Shown: positions 19,765 to 28,866 of the stretch, one piece after another
Layout of the letters: every line of letters starts with the position of its first letter
How positions within the stretch are numbered: position 1 is the first letter of the stretch
Assembly (NCBI GenBank): GCA_964464375.1
Contig: CAYXFU010000028.1
Span: forward strand, 1 to 48,615
DNA from: CAIOZA01 sp964464375
Lineage (GTDB): Bacteria; Bacteroidota; Ignavibacteria; Kapaibacteriales; UBA2268
DNA length: 48,615 nt
Direction of reading: 5' to 3'
Notes under the pieces: generated by a model
The model's database searches: none
Told to the model about the DNA's origin: nothing
What the model saw: the letters and a program-made list of their open reading frames with translations, nothing else
Translations under genes and position numbers: made by a program

Positions 19765-21216
19765 TCAGGATTTAATGCTTGCCTCATTGTAAGGATCAAA
19801 ATCATATTCGACAATAAATTCATCAATAGCACTGTTCAGAAGCTGACATGCACGTTTTTCAACATTGTGCTTGTATCTCTGAAGTGAATCCTGACTTGAA
19901 TGTCCTGAGAAAACTCTAACAATTTCATCGGGCAACCCAAGTTCATTACTGCAAAGTGTAACGAAAGAGTGACGGCCGCAATGACTTGTAATTATTTCGT
20001 GTTTTTGCTTTGGAACATCATAAATATTTACTTTTCGCCCTAGAACAATTTTGTATGGGATAACTGTCTTATCAATTTTGGCTTCTTTACATAATTCCTG
20101 GATATTTTCGTTAAGCTTATCGTTCGATAAAATAGTCCAGTTCTTAGTGAAATTATCAGTATCAATCAATATCTTGCGAATAAACTTGTGAAATGATATA
20201 AATGCTGTTCCTCCTGTTTTTTCCTGATCAAACTTTATCAGACCACGTTCTAAATCAATGCACTCAGGTTTGATCTTATGAAGATCACTATATCTAATTC
20301 CGGAAAAACATTGGAACATAAACACATTTTTAGCATTTTTCAGTTTTTCAATTTTAGGTAGATGATACCAAAGTTTTTTTAATTCATCAACATTTAGAAA
20401 TTCCCTTTGTACACTGTCCTTTGGAGAAATAAAATAATCATTTAGATAATTGATATTCGTGTGCCATCCTTCATTATGGGAATATCTTAAAAAAGCTTTT
20501 AAGATTTTAATCATATTTCCGACTGTACTATCAGATAACTTTTTCTTCTCACCTGTTTTTGAATTTACGAATTCGTTATTCTGCAAGAACTGGATGAATT
20601 TATTATAGAAGCTTTTGTTGATGTCATCAAAAGTTAGTTTTTTCTTTGGATCGTAAATGAGTAGTTTTGATAACAAAGTAGAATATGCTTTTTGTGTACT
20701 GTCCTTTATATTCGCATGTGTTTTACGGATTCGTCGCTTACGAAGGCCACTTTTAGTATCATTACAGAATTGATCAAATGCTTTATAAAATGCAAATTCT
20801 TCTGGTTTCTGTAGCTCGGAATCATTGCTTTCTTTAGTCTCGGTTGTTGAATTCAAAGGTTTTCTTTTAATAGGTAAAGATCGAATTTCTGAAACAACCT
20901 CATCAACAATCAACTTTAGATTGTCAAAATTCATTTCTTGATCATCTGTGCTCAGCCTGTATTTGACAATTAAATCTATTTTACTACGAATATCATGGAT
21001 ATCTTTATTGAATAATGCACTCTCTGGATGATTAATAACAATTTGATTTATTGAATCCCATTGATTTTGTAAAACCGAGTGTTGAATTCCGCAAAAGTAT
21101 CTTTCACCCCGAAACGAAACAATCATCCGGATAGGAATTATCATTTTGTTTAGTTTTGATTTTTCTAAGCCGGATCTTACATTTAAGACATAAGATAATT
21201 TAAGAGCATTTTTCAT
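19765..21216 (-). CDS. Tyrosine site-specific recombinase (integrase), copy 1
   Basis: 483 residues. The N-terminal part is an arm-binding-like domain, followed by a SAM-like core-binding domain at ~residues 145-260 and a catalytic domain. Catalytic residues visible are Arg in SGIRYSDL, the Lys hairpin (EKTGGTAF), HCGRHS (His-x-x-Arg), GHSS (second His) and Tyr in LQRYKHN. Integrases of this type insert elements into the 3' ends of tRNA genes. The putative attachment region lies immediately upstream of its start (21289-21506). A closely related second copy at 42064-43521 points the other way. It probably mobilises the defence island to its left. The 5' end is supported by alignment with the second copy. 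Confidence 0.95.
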   Translation of the reverse strand: MKNALKLSYVLNVRSGLEKSKLNKMIIPIRMIVSFRGERYFCGIQHSVLQNQWDSINQIVINHPESALFNKDIHDIRSKIDLIVKYRLSTDDQEMNFDNLKLIVDEVVSEIRSLPIKRKPLNSTTETKESNDSELQKPEEFAFYKAFDQFCNDTKSGLRKRRIRKTHANIKDSTQKAYSTLLSKLLIYDPKKKLTFDDINKSFYNKFIQFLQNNEFVNSKTGEKKKLSDSTVGNMIKILKAFLRYSHNEGWHTNINYLNDYFISPKDSVQREFLNVDELKKLWYHLPKIEKLKNAKNVFMFQCFSGIRYSDLHKIKPECIDLERGLIKFDQEKTGGTAFISFHKFIRKILIDTDNFTKNWTILSNDKLNENIQELCKEAKIDKTVIPYKIVLGRKVNIYDVPKQKHEIITSHCGRHSFVTLCSNELGLPDEIVRVFSGHSSQDSLQRYKHNVEKRACQLLNSAIDEFIVEYDFDPYNEASIKS

Positions 21217-21288
21217 AAAAATTTCTAAATAATTTTATCCGAAAAAAATAACTTTCTGTCATTTATTTAAATATAACGACGTGGAGAT

Positions 21289-21308
21289 GTTGCACAGATT
21301 GTTGCACA
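21289..21308 (+). repeat. Tandem GTTGCACA sites, probable integrase arm sites (copy 1, integrase side)
   Basis: GTTGCACA occurs at 21289-21296 and again at 21301-21308, with starts 12 bases apart, just upstream of the recombinase start. The same pair with the same 12-base period sits in mirror image at 41975-41994. The position beside an integrase gene and a tRNA-like core suggests arm-type binding sites for the recombinase; this is inference from layout. Confidence 0.6.
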
Positions 21309-21418
21309 AAAATGGGTAATTTAAGCAAAATTAAATAAAATTAAATAGTGAATAAACATCGTAACATACTATAATATAAATAAAAGGAACGATACAGATT
21401 TTATTTTAATAAATGATT

Positions 21419-21440
21419 GTTCAAATCCTCTCACCCCGAC
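21419..21440 (+). other. att-like core resembling a tRNA 3' end (copy 1)
   Basis: 22 bases beginning GTTCAAATCC and ending CACCCCGAC. They read as a T-loop plus acceptor-stem 3' strand with discriminator A, as in bacterial tRNA-Pro with a C1-G72 pair. No tRNA body precedes it, so it is not a tRNA gene. It is best read as the crossover core duplicated or captured by the tyrosine recombinase. The match to tRNA-Pro is by recollection and should be confirmed by comparing with the genome's tRNA set. Confidence 0.6.
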
Positions 21441-21446
21441 ATATTA

Positions 21447-21506
21447 TGGCATAAGTTACTTGATAAATAAGGCACTTATGCCATTTTTAGTTTTAGTGTT
21501 GCACAG
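21447..21506 (+). repeat. Hairpin and distal GTTGCACAG site of the copy 1 att region
   Basis: TGGCATAAGT at 21447-21456 pairs perfectly with ACTTATGCCA at 21474-21483, leaving a 17-base loop. A further GTTGCACAG lies at 21498-21506, 58 bases after the core. The mirror copy near 41.8 kb has the same hairpin arms and the same 58-base spacing. A T-run follows the hairpin, so a terminator function cannot be excluded, but conservation with the second copy favours a recombination role. Confidence 0.55.
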
Positions 21507-22009
21507 TTTTATAGTGTAATTAAAGATTTATCAAATGAAATATTAGAAAAAATTATTTAATATAGATTTCTAAATAAGGTTAGTGATTTCATTTTTTCTT
21601 CCGTAATATCATAATACCAAGTGAATATGGATTGGAAATCAAAATTTACACATACAAAGTTCTTCTACTCCATTTTCATGCAACAACTAAGTAAATTCTA
21701 AGCAACGACACCTGAAATTAAATCATGATGCAATTCTTAGATAGGAAGATGCCTTTTTGGGTTGTGCGATTCCATGAGCTGTGGTCGGCATCGAGGACAG
21801 TGTCGCGGAGATAGCTGTGGTCGATGAGCTTCCGGGTACAATGATTGATTCACGGATGGTTGAAACTATTTCGGATATTGGACTATTTCGCCTATCTATT
21901 TTGATCACCTTTCAATGTAAAATATTAAATTTAACAACTCTTCCTTTCTATTCCTACTGTATCTAGTTCAGGGTTGAAATGAGATTTCATGTATATCATA
22001 TTCCTTACT
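21507..22009. other. 500-base stretch without a confident gene
   Basis: Mostly AT-rich non-coding DNA. A short open frame exists on each strand around 21723-21966. The - strand one would start with GTG at 21908 behind AAAGG and encode 61 residues with a Ser/Thr-rich middle; the + strand one overlaps it. The 21750-21870 part is distinctly richer in G+C than its surroundings, so it may be a remnant of an older gene. I recognise no family in either frame. Confidence 0.4.
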
Positions 22010-22519
22010 TTATTTTAAGATATTCAATATTGCTTGCTCCAATTCATCGCCATGCAGATTTTTTGCAATTATTATTCCATTACCGTCTATCAATAAGTTG
22101 AAGGGTAATTCTTGCAAATTATAAGTCTTAGCAACCGGAGAAGCCCAGAATTGCAAATCGCTTACCTGAGTCCAGTTTATTTTAAATTTCTTGACCACAC
22201 TCATCCATGGTTTCTTTTTATTGTCTAGTGAAACTGCATAAATCTCAAACCCATTACCGGTGGTAAAAACAGAATATTTGTACTTTTTGTACAATTCAGA
22301 CAATTTTGGTTGTTCACTTACGCAAGGGGCACACCAGGATGCCCAAAAATCAATTAACACAATCTTATTCTTCAATGATGACAATGCAACAGTGTCTCCC
22401 TTAATATTTGGAAGTCTTATCTCGGGTGCAAAGTCACCAATGTTCAGCAAGTCAGGTTGCGAATTAGCAACCACAAGATTTAAGCACATTAACGATGCCA
22501 TCAATATGATTTTTTTCAT
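22010..22519 (-). CDS. TlpA/ResA-like thiol-disulfide oxidoreductase, periplasmic
   Basis: 169 residues from the ATG at 22519, chosen because the protein then begins with a clean signal peptide (MKKIILMASLMCLNLVVANS). An upstream in-frame start would overlap the preceding gene and hide the signal. A thioredoxin fold of the AhpC/TSA-Redoxin type follows, with the CxxC site in DFWASWCAPCVSEQ. Such proteins reduce or isomerise disulfides outside the cytoplasm, for example during cytochrome c maturation. It is the last gene of a leftward train of thiol-redox genes. Confidence 0.88.
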   Translation of the reverse strand: MKKIILMASLMCLNLVVANSQPDLLNIGDFAPEIRLPNIKGDTVALSSLKNKIVLIDFWASWCAPCVSEQPKLSELYKKYKYSVFTTGNGFEIYAVSLDNKKKPWMSVVKKFKINWTQVSDLQFWASPVAKTYNLQELPFNLLIDGNGIIIAKNLHGDELEQAILNILK

Positions 22520-22538
22520 TATCTGATTTATCAAAATA

Positions 22539-22982
22539 TTATTTCTTAACAGCATATCCTTTGTCAATCCAGTCAACTTTAATATTTTGTGGTAAATTCA
22601 GAAGTTTATGATTTTTAAAACCCATTTCGTTCAATAAATTGAATACCGGTCTTACATTCGGGCATTTGTCAAATGGGCAACACCCACAATAAATGACAAT
22701 GAAAGAGTCCTTTGACAATTTACTGAGATGCTGTTTGAGTTTCTTGATGCTTTCTTTGTCGCGACCAGGTCCGATATCAATTGAATTTTTTATAATATCC
22801 TGGAACCCTATACTGAAGATGACAGGTTGCGAAGCTTTTGAATTGTTTAATATTTTGTTCAATTCAGCAGGTGCCATTAATTGGTTTGAAGTCCAGGGTT
22901 CAGCAGCATTTGCAGATTGAAATGCAATTGAAACTATTGCGAGTAAGAAAAAAGCAAAAAGGTTATTCTTTGATGTTTTCAT
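22539..22982 (-). CDS. Exported rhodanese-like protein
   Basis: 147 residues with an N-terminal signal peptide ending near SANA-AEP. The C-terminal half has the rhodanese-like pattern FIVIYCGCCPFDKCPN, in which Cys residues sit in the active loop, followed by VFNLLNEMGFKNHKLLNL. Rhodaneses carry persulfide sulfur or transfer it to thiol acceptors. The Cys-rich loop (CGCCPFDKC) is more elaborate than the usual single Cys and could instead bind a metal or thiol. It lies 19 bases upstream of a TlpA-like gene, consistent with a periplasmic sulfur or thiol pathway. Confidence 0.75.
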   Translation of the reverse strand: MKTSKNNLFAFFLLAIVSIAFQSANAAEPWTSNQLMAPAELNKILNNSKASQPVIFSIGFQDIIKNSIDIGPGRDKESIKKLKQHLSKLSKDSFIVIYCGCCPFDKCPNVRPVFNLLNEMGFKNHKLLNLPQNIKVDWIDKGYAVKK

Positions 22983-23025
22983 TTTTATATCTCCAATTTC
23001 TAATAATAATTTGTTTTAATTTGAG

Positions 23026-23622
23026 TTATTTAGTTCCGAATAACCTGATAACTGATGAATTACCTGAATGATACTGACCTTCGGACAAAGCTATATTTAA
23101 TTCGATTATATCAATTTTACTAATCGATTTGAAATCACGAATAAGATCCTCCTTTGAGTAAAGCAAATCAATATTCTTTGGACCACCGGAATCAAAGTTA
23201 ATCTGCTCTTTCGAAAATGCTTCAATAATTATAAATCCACCGGGTTTCAGATATGATAAGAATTTCTTGTGATATTCCTCTCGGACATCCGGTGGATAGT
23301 GTGCATAGATCAATGCCACTGCATCGAATGTATTCGGTGCAAAGGTAACATCATTGACTGATGATAAAAAGTAATTAATGCTAACACTCTGAGATTTGGC
23401 TAATTCCATTGCTTTTAGCATAGCAACATCACTTTGATCGAAAGCCGTAACGTCCCATCCGCATTTTGCGGCATATACCGAGTTTCGTCCTTCACCTTCG
23501 CATGGCAATAATAATTTACCCGCTACTAAATCCTGTAGTTTTTCCTTAAAAAATTCGTTCGGTTTAGTTCCATATATGAATTCATCGGCAGAATACCGTT
23601 CATTCCATTCATTTTTTGACAT
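23026..23622 (-). CDS. Class I SAM-dependent methyltransferase, TehB-like
   Basis: 198 residues. The start (WNERYSADEFIYGTKPNEF) and motif I (LLLPCEGEGRNSVYAAKCGW, residues ~37-56) are those of the TehB/thiopurine-methyltransferase-like group, which methylates tellurite, selenite or small thiols in some bacteria. Motif II-like DVTAFDQS and the post-I strand DAVALIYAHYPP follow. Here it lies within thiol-redox and sulfur genes, so a metalloid or sulfur-compound substrate is plausible but unproven. Confidence 0.82.
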   Translation of the reverse strand: MSKNEWNERYSADEFIYGTKPNEFFKEKLQDLVAGKLLLPCEGEGRNSVYAAKCGWDVTAFDQSDVAMLKAMELAKSQSVSINYFLSSVNDVTFAPNTFDAVALIYAHYPPDVREEYHKKFLSYLKPGGFIIIEAFSKEQINFDSGGPKNIDLLYSKEDLIRDFKSISKIDIIELNIALSEGQYHSGNSSVIRLFGTK

Positions 23623-23659
23623 AACTATCGTTCCAATCGTGATTAATCAAATGAACGTC

Positions 23660-24265
23660 TTACTTCATCATTTTATTTAATTCTATATCAAACTCTGCTT
23701 TTGTACGGGCTCCTTGGATAGAATTAACGATTTTGCCTTTGTCATCTATCATAAATGTAGTTGGAACAGCTTCAATACCTCCATAAGCATCGAACAAATC
23801 ACCGGTACCAATAATTACAGGATAATTCATTTGATTGGTCACCCAAAATGTAGAGACTCCACTGAGTGCTTCTGTCATTGAATTTGTCCGTTCCATAGCG
23901 ACACCGATTACAACCAAATTTTTATTCCCAATTTCTGCTGCAATTTGCTCCAGGTCTGGCAATTCGCGTCTGCAAGGCGGGCACCATGTTCCCCAAAAAT
24001 TCAGTAAAACAAATTTGCCCTTAGTAAACTCAGAAAATCTGACTTGCTTTCCATTCTGATCCCATACGAAATCGGCTGCCATATTGTTCTTTGGTGCTTC
24101 AGCTGAAATCAACGGATAAACCTGAGCTACAACTTTTGGAGCATCACTCTGTGATGTTTTATCATCGGATACCGGTTTCTGATCATCGGTTTTCTTGGTA
24201 CAGGATGCTGTTAATAAGGTTAAACCTATTAAAATTATCCAAATATTATTTTTTATAAATCTCAT
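23660..24265 (-). CDS. TlpA-family thiol-disulfide oxidoreductase lipoprotein
   Basis: 201 residues. The N-terminus is a lipoprotein signal (LIGLTLLTASC with the lipobox Cys at ~residue 22) followed by a Thr/Asp-rich linker. A thioredoxin-like domain with NFWGTWCPPCRREL follows. It was probably anchored in a membrane facing the periplasm and keeps partner cysteines reduced. It is one of five thioredoxin-fold proteins in this gene train. It lies 37 bases upstream of the TehB-like gene. Confidence 0.88.
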   Translation of the reverse strand: MRFIKNNIWIILIGLTLLTASCTKKTDDQKPVSDDKTSQSDAPKVVAQVYPLISAEAPKNNMAADFVWDQNGKQVRFSEFTKGKFVLLNFWGTWCPPCRRELPDLEQIAAEIGNKNLVVIGVAMERTNSMTEALSGVSTFWVTNQMNYPVIIGTGDLFDAYGGIEAVPTTFMIDDKGKIVNSIQGARTKAEFDIELNKMMK

Positions 24266-24299
24266 TTATTTCCTTAGATATAATTTATTTTAGATTATA

Positions 24300-24725
24300 T
24301 TAATTGTTACTATGTTTCTGGATTTGATCGAGTAAAAAGCCCTTCTGCTTCACACCAACAAATCGGTCAATTTCTTTTCCATTCTTTAGCAATATCAGAG
24401 TAGGAATACTTCTGACAGAATATTTAGCTGCTAGGTTACGCTGCTCATCAACATTAATCTTGCATATTTTAACATTTCCGTCCACTTCATTTGCGACTTC
24501 GTTCAAGACTGGAGTCATCATTTTGCAGGGCATGCACCATTCAGCCCAGAAGTCAACCAAAGCAACAGAATTTTTGGTTGTTTGCTGAAAATTTTTATCA
24601 TTCAGATTGATTATCTTATCGCTCTCTGCGGCTGCTGGAGTATTCTTCATTTTCAAATATGAAAATATTATATAAATGACAAACGTAGCAGCCAGGGCTA
24701 CGATTATATATAGGATTGTATTCAT
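24300..24725 (-). CDS. Membrane-anchored thioredoxin
   Basis: 141 residues. An N-terminal hydrophobic segment (YIIVALAATFVIYIIFSYL) is followed by a canonical thioredoxin domain with DFWAEWCMPCKMM, then SVRSIPTLILLKNG, which holds the cis-proline. The active site is CMPC rather than the usual CGPC. The anchor suggests it works at the membrane, handing electrons to exported TlpA-like partners or to a membrane reductase. Neighbours are the FmdB-like zinc ribbon and the TlpA lipoprotein. Confidence 0.88.
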   Translation of the reverse strand: MNTILYIIVALAATFVIYIIFSYLKMKNTPAAAESDKIINLNDKNFQQTTKNSVALVDFWAEWCMPCKMMTPVLNEVANEVDGNVKICKINVDEQRNLAAKYSVRSIPTLILLKNGKEIDRFVGVKQKGFLLDQIQKHSNN

Positions 24726-24746
24726 TATTTTATAAATTTTCGATTT

Positions 24747-24971
24747 TTAATTATTATTAAAACCACACATAACGGCTGCACACTCAGGTGCTGTAGGAAT
24801 ATCAAAAGATTTTCCACCTGAAAATCCACTGAAATTAGTGGCTGACATAAGTTTCTTGCTGTTTCCAGAATCACATGTAGGACATTTTACATCAGTTTCC
24901 TGTCCGATTGTCTTTTGAAATACATCATACTTTGCATTGCAATCATTGCACTTATAAGCATAAGTCGGCAT
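24747..24971 (-). CDS. FmdB-family zinc ribbon protein
   Basis: 74 residues. The opening PTYAYKCNDCNAKYDVFQKT plus CPTCDSG gives the two CxxC knuckles of the FmdB family zinc ribbon. A Ser/Gly-rich middle and a Cys near the end (CAAVMCGFNNN) follow. Family members are putative regulators, named from an operon for formamide/amide use; the true role is unsettled. It lies between the thioredoxin and DUF2892 genes. Confidence 0.9.
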   Translation of the reverse strand: MPTYAYKCNDCNAKYDVFQKTIGQETDVKCPTCDSGNSKKLMSATNFSGFSGGKSFDIPTAPECAAVMCGFNNN

Positions 24972-25005
24972 TTTCTTTTTCCTTTATTATTTATTAAATT
25001 TGATA

Positions 25006-25209
25006 TTATTTTTTCTTGCCCGAATTTAGACCAAGTATTGCATATAACGGGCAGAAGCTGATTGAGCTAGTAAGCAGAAAAACCACTGCTACTATCAGTA
25101 GAATGACACCAAATGTGCCTGTAACTACATTTGCAAAATAGAGAATAACCAGCAGTAAAGCTACTATTACTCTTAAAGTTCTGTCGATATTTCCCATATT
25201 CTTTATCAT
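25006..25209 (-). CDS. DUF2892 (YgaP-like) inner-membrane protein
   Basis: 67 residues from the ATG at 25209, preferred because GGAG lies 6 bases before it; an upstream ATG at 25221 overlaps that ribosome site. The sequence MGNIDRTLRVIVALLLVILY, a second hydrophobic helix and SFCPLYAILGLNSG are typical of DUF2892. In YgaP this part forms the membrane domain next to a rhodanese domain. Its presence beside rhodanese and thioredoxin genes matches the family's usual sulfur-related context. Confidence 0.88.
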   Translation of the reverse strand: MIKNMGNIDRTLRVIVALLLVILYFANVVTGTFGVILLIVAVVFLLTSSISFCPLYAILGLNSGKKK

Positions 25210-25236
25210 AAAAATCTCCATATAAAAATAAAAAAA

Positions 25237-26505
25237 TTAGTCTAATTCTTTTGCAATTGAGATTGCCGCTATTGTTCCGTCTGCTACAGCAGTTGTGATT
25301 TGTCTGTATTTTTTGCTGACAACATCACCGACTGCATAAACATCACCGATATTTGTTCTCATGTCTTCGTCAGTCTTAATATATCCCCATTGGTCAGTTG
25401 TAAGTTCTTCTTTGAATAAAGAAGTATTGGGCTTCATTCCAATAAAAATGAACACACCATCGGATTCGATTTTTGATAATTTGTTTGTTTTTACATTCTC
25501 AATTTCAGTCATCATTTTGTCGCCGACTTTAGTAAAAGCTCTCGGTTCAGTATCGTAAATAACACTTACTTTTGGGTTCGCCAGTAATTTTTCCTGTGCT
25601 TGTTTATTCGCGGTGAGTTTATCGAATTGATGAATTATAGTAATCTTGCTTGCAAATCTTGTAATAAATTCAGCTTCTTCGACTGCCGAATTTCCACCGC
25701 CTATTACAACTACTTCTTTATCTACAAAATACTTGGCATCGCAAGTCGCGCAATATGAGATTCCTTTTCCTTTAAGCTCACGTTCACCTTTTGCTCCGGT
25801 AAGATTAGGTGAAGTACCGGTTGCAATGATTATTTTCTTAGCCTTAAGTGTTTCGAATTCATCAATGACAATTTCTCTTTTTTCAAGATCAACATTGGTA
25901 ACGTCAACAGCAACTTTGTAAATTGTTCCGCAAAGTTTTGTCTGCTCGGACATATTGTGGGATAATAGATAACCTGGCTGTGGGTCGATAAATCCGGGAT
26001 AATTTGAGACTTCATGGGTCGTTGAAACCTGACCTCCCGGAAGAGCTATATCGATCAATACAGTGTTGACCTTTGCCTGGCAAAGATATAATCCTGCGGT
26101 TAAACCACCGGGACCACCTCCGAGAATTGCAACATCGAATTCGGTTACAGAAGGTTTGATCTGTGATTTAATGCTGTCTCTTTTTTCTGAAGAAATCATT
26201 AAATCGAGATTTTCAATAATCTCACTTCTTTTGATTCCACCGCTTAATCTTTCCCCAATTTCTTTGCCATCATTGAAGAAAACAATTGTTGGTGATGATT
26301 TTATATGTAATAAATCAGCTAGTTCTCTATTTCCCTGACGGAAAATCTTCAAGAACTTAATTTCGTTGCCATACAATTGAGAAAGACCATCAAATTTAGG
26401 TGCTAATGCATCGCATGGAGGACATTCGGTTGAATAAAAATCAAGTGCTACATTCCCACCTTGAATAACTTCATTCTCAAATTCACTGTTTGTAATCTCT
26501 TTCAT
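25237..26505 (-). CDS. Thioredoxin-thioredoxin reductase fusion protein
   Basis: 422 residues. Residues 1-105 are a thioredoxin domain (DFYSTECPPCDAL, then SSPTIVFFNDG). Residues ~125-422 are a thioredoxin reductase with the FAD motif VAILGGGPGGLTAGLYL, the NAD(P) motif VVVIGGGNSAVEEA, the redox site SYCATCDAKYF and the C-terminal FAD motif DVYAVGDV. A single protein thus carries both electron source and carrier. N-terminal thioredoxin fusion is the reverse of the mycobacterial arrangement with C-terminal thioredoxin. It is the likely cytoplasmic hub for the thiol proteins encoded downstream. Confidence 0.92.
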   Translation of the reverse strand: MKEITNSEFENEVIQGGNVALDFYSTECPPCDALAPKFDGLSQLYGNEIKFLKIFRQGNRELADLLHIKSSPTIVFFNDGKEIGERLSGGIKRSEIIENLDLMISSEKRDSIKSQIKPSVTEFDVAILGGGPGGLTAGLYLCQAKVNTVLIDIALPGGQVSTTHEVSNYPGFIDPQPGYLLSHNMSEQTKLCGTIYKVAVDVTNVDLEKREIVIDEFETLKAKKIIIATGTSPNLTGAKGERELKGKGISYCATCDAKYFVDKEVVVIGGGNSAVEEAEFITRFASKITIIHQFDKLTANKQAQEKLLANPKVSVIYDTEPRAFTKVGDKMMTEIENVKTNKLSKIESDGVFIFIGMKPNTSLFKEELTTDQWGYIKTDEDMRTNIGDVYAVGDVVSKKYRQITTAVADGTIAAISIAKELD

Positions 26506-26585
26506 TTTTTTTCCATTTATATTAATTGAACAAATATGTTCAGGTCATTGGCAGATAAAATCTGCTGAAAGGTCAAGTCCGGTTC

Positions 26586-28865
26586 TTAAAACAAAATATT
26601 TACTCCGAGTACAGGCAAAATTCCAAAATCTTCTCTGACATTAGTTTTAACAGTACCATCAGCATTTGCTTGAAAAGTATAAGAAATAACATTAGCCCTG
26701 TTATAGATATTCCATAGATCGAGATAAGCATTAATTGACCAGGATCCGAGATTAAATGTTTTGTCTAAACGTACATCAATCTTATGATAATCAGGATACC
26801 TGGCAGAATTTCTGTCACCTTCTACTATGAAGTTCATACCTTGTTTCTTAATTACTCCTATATATGGAGTATAAGGATTTCCTGTTGCGTACTGAAATTT
26901 TACTCCTAAATTCCATGATTTGAAAATTTCATAACCAATTATCAAATTTACAATGTGTGGTCTGTCATATTCAAACAGATATTCCGGAAGATTGATATTG
27001 TCTTGTCTTTTCGATACAGAATATGTATAGGATAAGCTACCGACAAATCCTTGTGTAAATTTCTTCTGCAGATACAATTCAAATCCCTGAGAATAACCGA
27101 TTCCGGTGTTAGTAATTATATTATTCAGATCATTTGCCGTCAGAACGCTGTTCATATCCTTGAAATAGGCTTCAACTGTCAGCCTTGTGTCATCGCTGAT
27201 CCTTTGTTCAACTCCAACAATATAGTGAGTTGCCTTACTGCTTTTAAGAGTATGATTGGCTGTGTCGATAGCTATCTGGTATGCTGCCGGTGTCTGGTAA
27301 AAGATTCCATAGGCAACGTTTAATGTTGTATTCTGAAATAAATCATAAGATCCGGAAATTCTTGGGCTTATGTTGTTTTCTTTTGTCAGGGAACTATTGT
27401 CATACCTGAGTCCGGCTGTAAAAGCCAGATTCGACAGAGGATGAATAGTGCTCTGAATAAATCCAAAATATTTTTCTGATAAATCAGGGAAATACGAAAC
27501 TGATGATGCAGGTATAAGCTGACCACTCTTAGTTGTATCTTCCGGACTCCAGATCGTGTGCCTAGAGTCAACAAACTTAACTCCTGCCCCACCCTTGAAT
27601 TCCAGCCATTTAGTGGTGATATGAGTTATCTCGGTTTTAAGTGTATATTCATTTTCGCGTATATCATCTCCCTTTAGATTTTTGTTGATGGCTGATCCCA
27701 AGCGTGTGTTCCAACCATTACTTGAATAGGAGAATGTTGTCAGTGAAAATGCTTTACTTGAAAACAGAGACTGCCAGTTAATACCAAAAGCTGCACCATA
27801 GTCATCTCTGGTCATGTATTCGTATTTCGAAATACCTGCATTTTCTTTTGTAAATCCGGCTTTATCAATCTGATCCAGATAATAAAAACCAATTAAGCTG
27901 ATTTTATTTATATCATCCAAATTATATGTAACTTTGCCAACTGCATCATAGTATCTGGGAGCTGCCGGTTTCTTCATTGCAGCAGTAAGAATATCAAAAA
28001 ATCCTCTTCGTAATGAGAAGATTACTGAACTGTTTTCTGTGATAGGACCATCAACAGTAATTCCAAAACCTGCAAGATTGAGATTAACATCAGTATTGAA
28101 CATCTCTTTATTGCCATCATTGAGAGTCATATCAAAAACTGATGACATTTTATCTCCATATTTGGACGGGAAACCTCCTGTAAGGAAATCCACTTTCTTC
28201 AATAATGTAGGATTGATGACACTTATGACCCCCATTGACTCACCAGATCTTGCAAAATGAATCGGATTATAAATTTCAATATCATCTAATAATGTGAGAT
28301 TTTCATCAGGGCTTCCACCACGGACAATAAGTTGTGCACTCTTTCCGCCTGCTGTTGATACTCCAGGAAGTGACTGCATAACACGGAATATATCTTCAGC
28401 TGAACCGGGAGAGCGCCTTATTTCCTGACTTTCGAGTGTCTTAATACTTGCGGGATTATCAATCAATTTCGGGAAATAATCTTCTGAAACTGTTACTCCT
28501 TCTGATTTAACAGATATGGAATTCATCTCGCTATTTACAGCTTTGTTCCTATTGGCAACAACGACAATATCTGCTAATGCAATTTGCTGGTAACCAACAC
28601 TGCTGATTTTTAAAAGATGAATGCCAACGGGTACTTTGTTAATAACAAAATAACCCTTCTTATTTGTGATACTGCCTAGTTTTGAGCCATCAATCCTGAT
28701 TGTTGCCGATATTACCGGTTGTCTTGTTTCGTTATCAATAACGGTACCCGAGATAGTTCCGGTTGATTCCTGAGCAATGGCAATATTTATATTAAATCCG
28801 ATGAGCATTATTATTAATAACGTAGTGTATGTTCCGGTAATAGTTTTTATCATTCCCATAGTCAT
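26586..28865 (-). CDS. TonB-dependent outer-membrane receptor with carboxypeptidase-regulatory-like domain
   Basis: About 759 residues from the ATG at 28865; an upstream start at 28892 would overlap the radical SAM gene further and lengthen the signal peptide unnaturally, and the Met at 28853 is also possible. A signal peptide ends near IAIAQ. A CarboxypepD-regulatory-like domain (GTISGTVIDNETRQPVISAT) follows, then a plug domain (SAEDIFRVMQSLPGVSTAGG, LIVRGGSPDENLTLLDDIEI) and a beta-barrel ending in an aromatic C-terminus (GVNILF). It imports an unidentified ligand using TonB energy. Sitting directly after a radical SAM/peptide pair, it might take up the peptide-derived product, a metal chelate or a metalloid compound. 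Confidence 0.92.
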   Translation of the reverse strand: MTMGMIKTITGTYTTLLIIMLIGFNINIAIAQESTGTISGTVIDNETRQPVISATIRIDGSKLGSITNKKGYFVINKVPVGIHLLKISSVGYQQIALADIVVVANRNKAVNSEMNSISVKSEGVTVSEDYFPKLIDNPASIKTLESQEIRRSPGSAEDIFRVMQSLPGVSTAGGKSAQLIVRGGSPDENLTLLDDIEIYNPIHFARSGESMGVISVINPTLLKKVDFLTGGFPSKYGDKMSSVFDMTLNDGNKEMFNTDVNLNLAGFGITVDGPITENSSVIFSLRRGFFDILTAAMKKPAAPRYYDAVGKVTYNLDDINKISLIGFYYLDQIDKAGFTKENAGISKYEYMTRDDYGAAFGINWQSLFSSKAFSLTTFSYSSNGWNTRLGSAINKNLKGDDIRENEYTLKTEITHITTKWLEFKGGAGVKFVDSRHTIWSPEDTTKSGQLIPASSVSYFPDLSEKYFGFIQSTIHPLSNLAFTAGLRYDNSSLTKENNISPRISGSYDLFQNTTLNVAYGIFYQTPAAYQIAIDTANHTLKSSKATHYIVGVEQRISDDTRLTVEAYFKDMNSVLTANDLNNIITNTGIGYSQGFELYLQKKFTQGFVGSLSYTYSVSKRQDNINLPEYLFEYDRPHIVNLIIGYEIFKSWNLGVKFQYATGNPYTPYIGVIKKQGMNFIVEGDRNSARYPDYHKIDVRLDKTFNLGSWSINAYLDLWNIYNRANVISYTFQANADGTVKTNVREDFGILPVLGVNILF

Positions 28866-28866
28866 T

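Noticed and set aside
21419..21440. tRNA gene
   Set aside because: Only the T-loop and acceptor 3' strand are present; no D-arm, anticodon arm or 5' acceptor strand precedes it. The same holds for 41842-41863 on the other strand.
21723..21966. Small gene on either strand
   Set aside because: The two frames overlap antisense, neither resembles a known family, and the - strand one depends on a GTG start. Left as part of an unassigned stretch.
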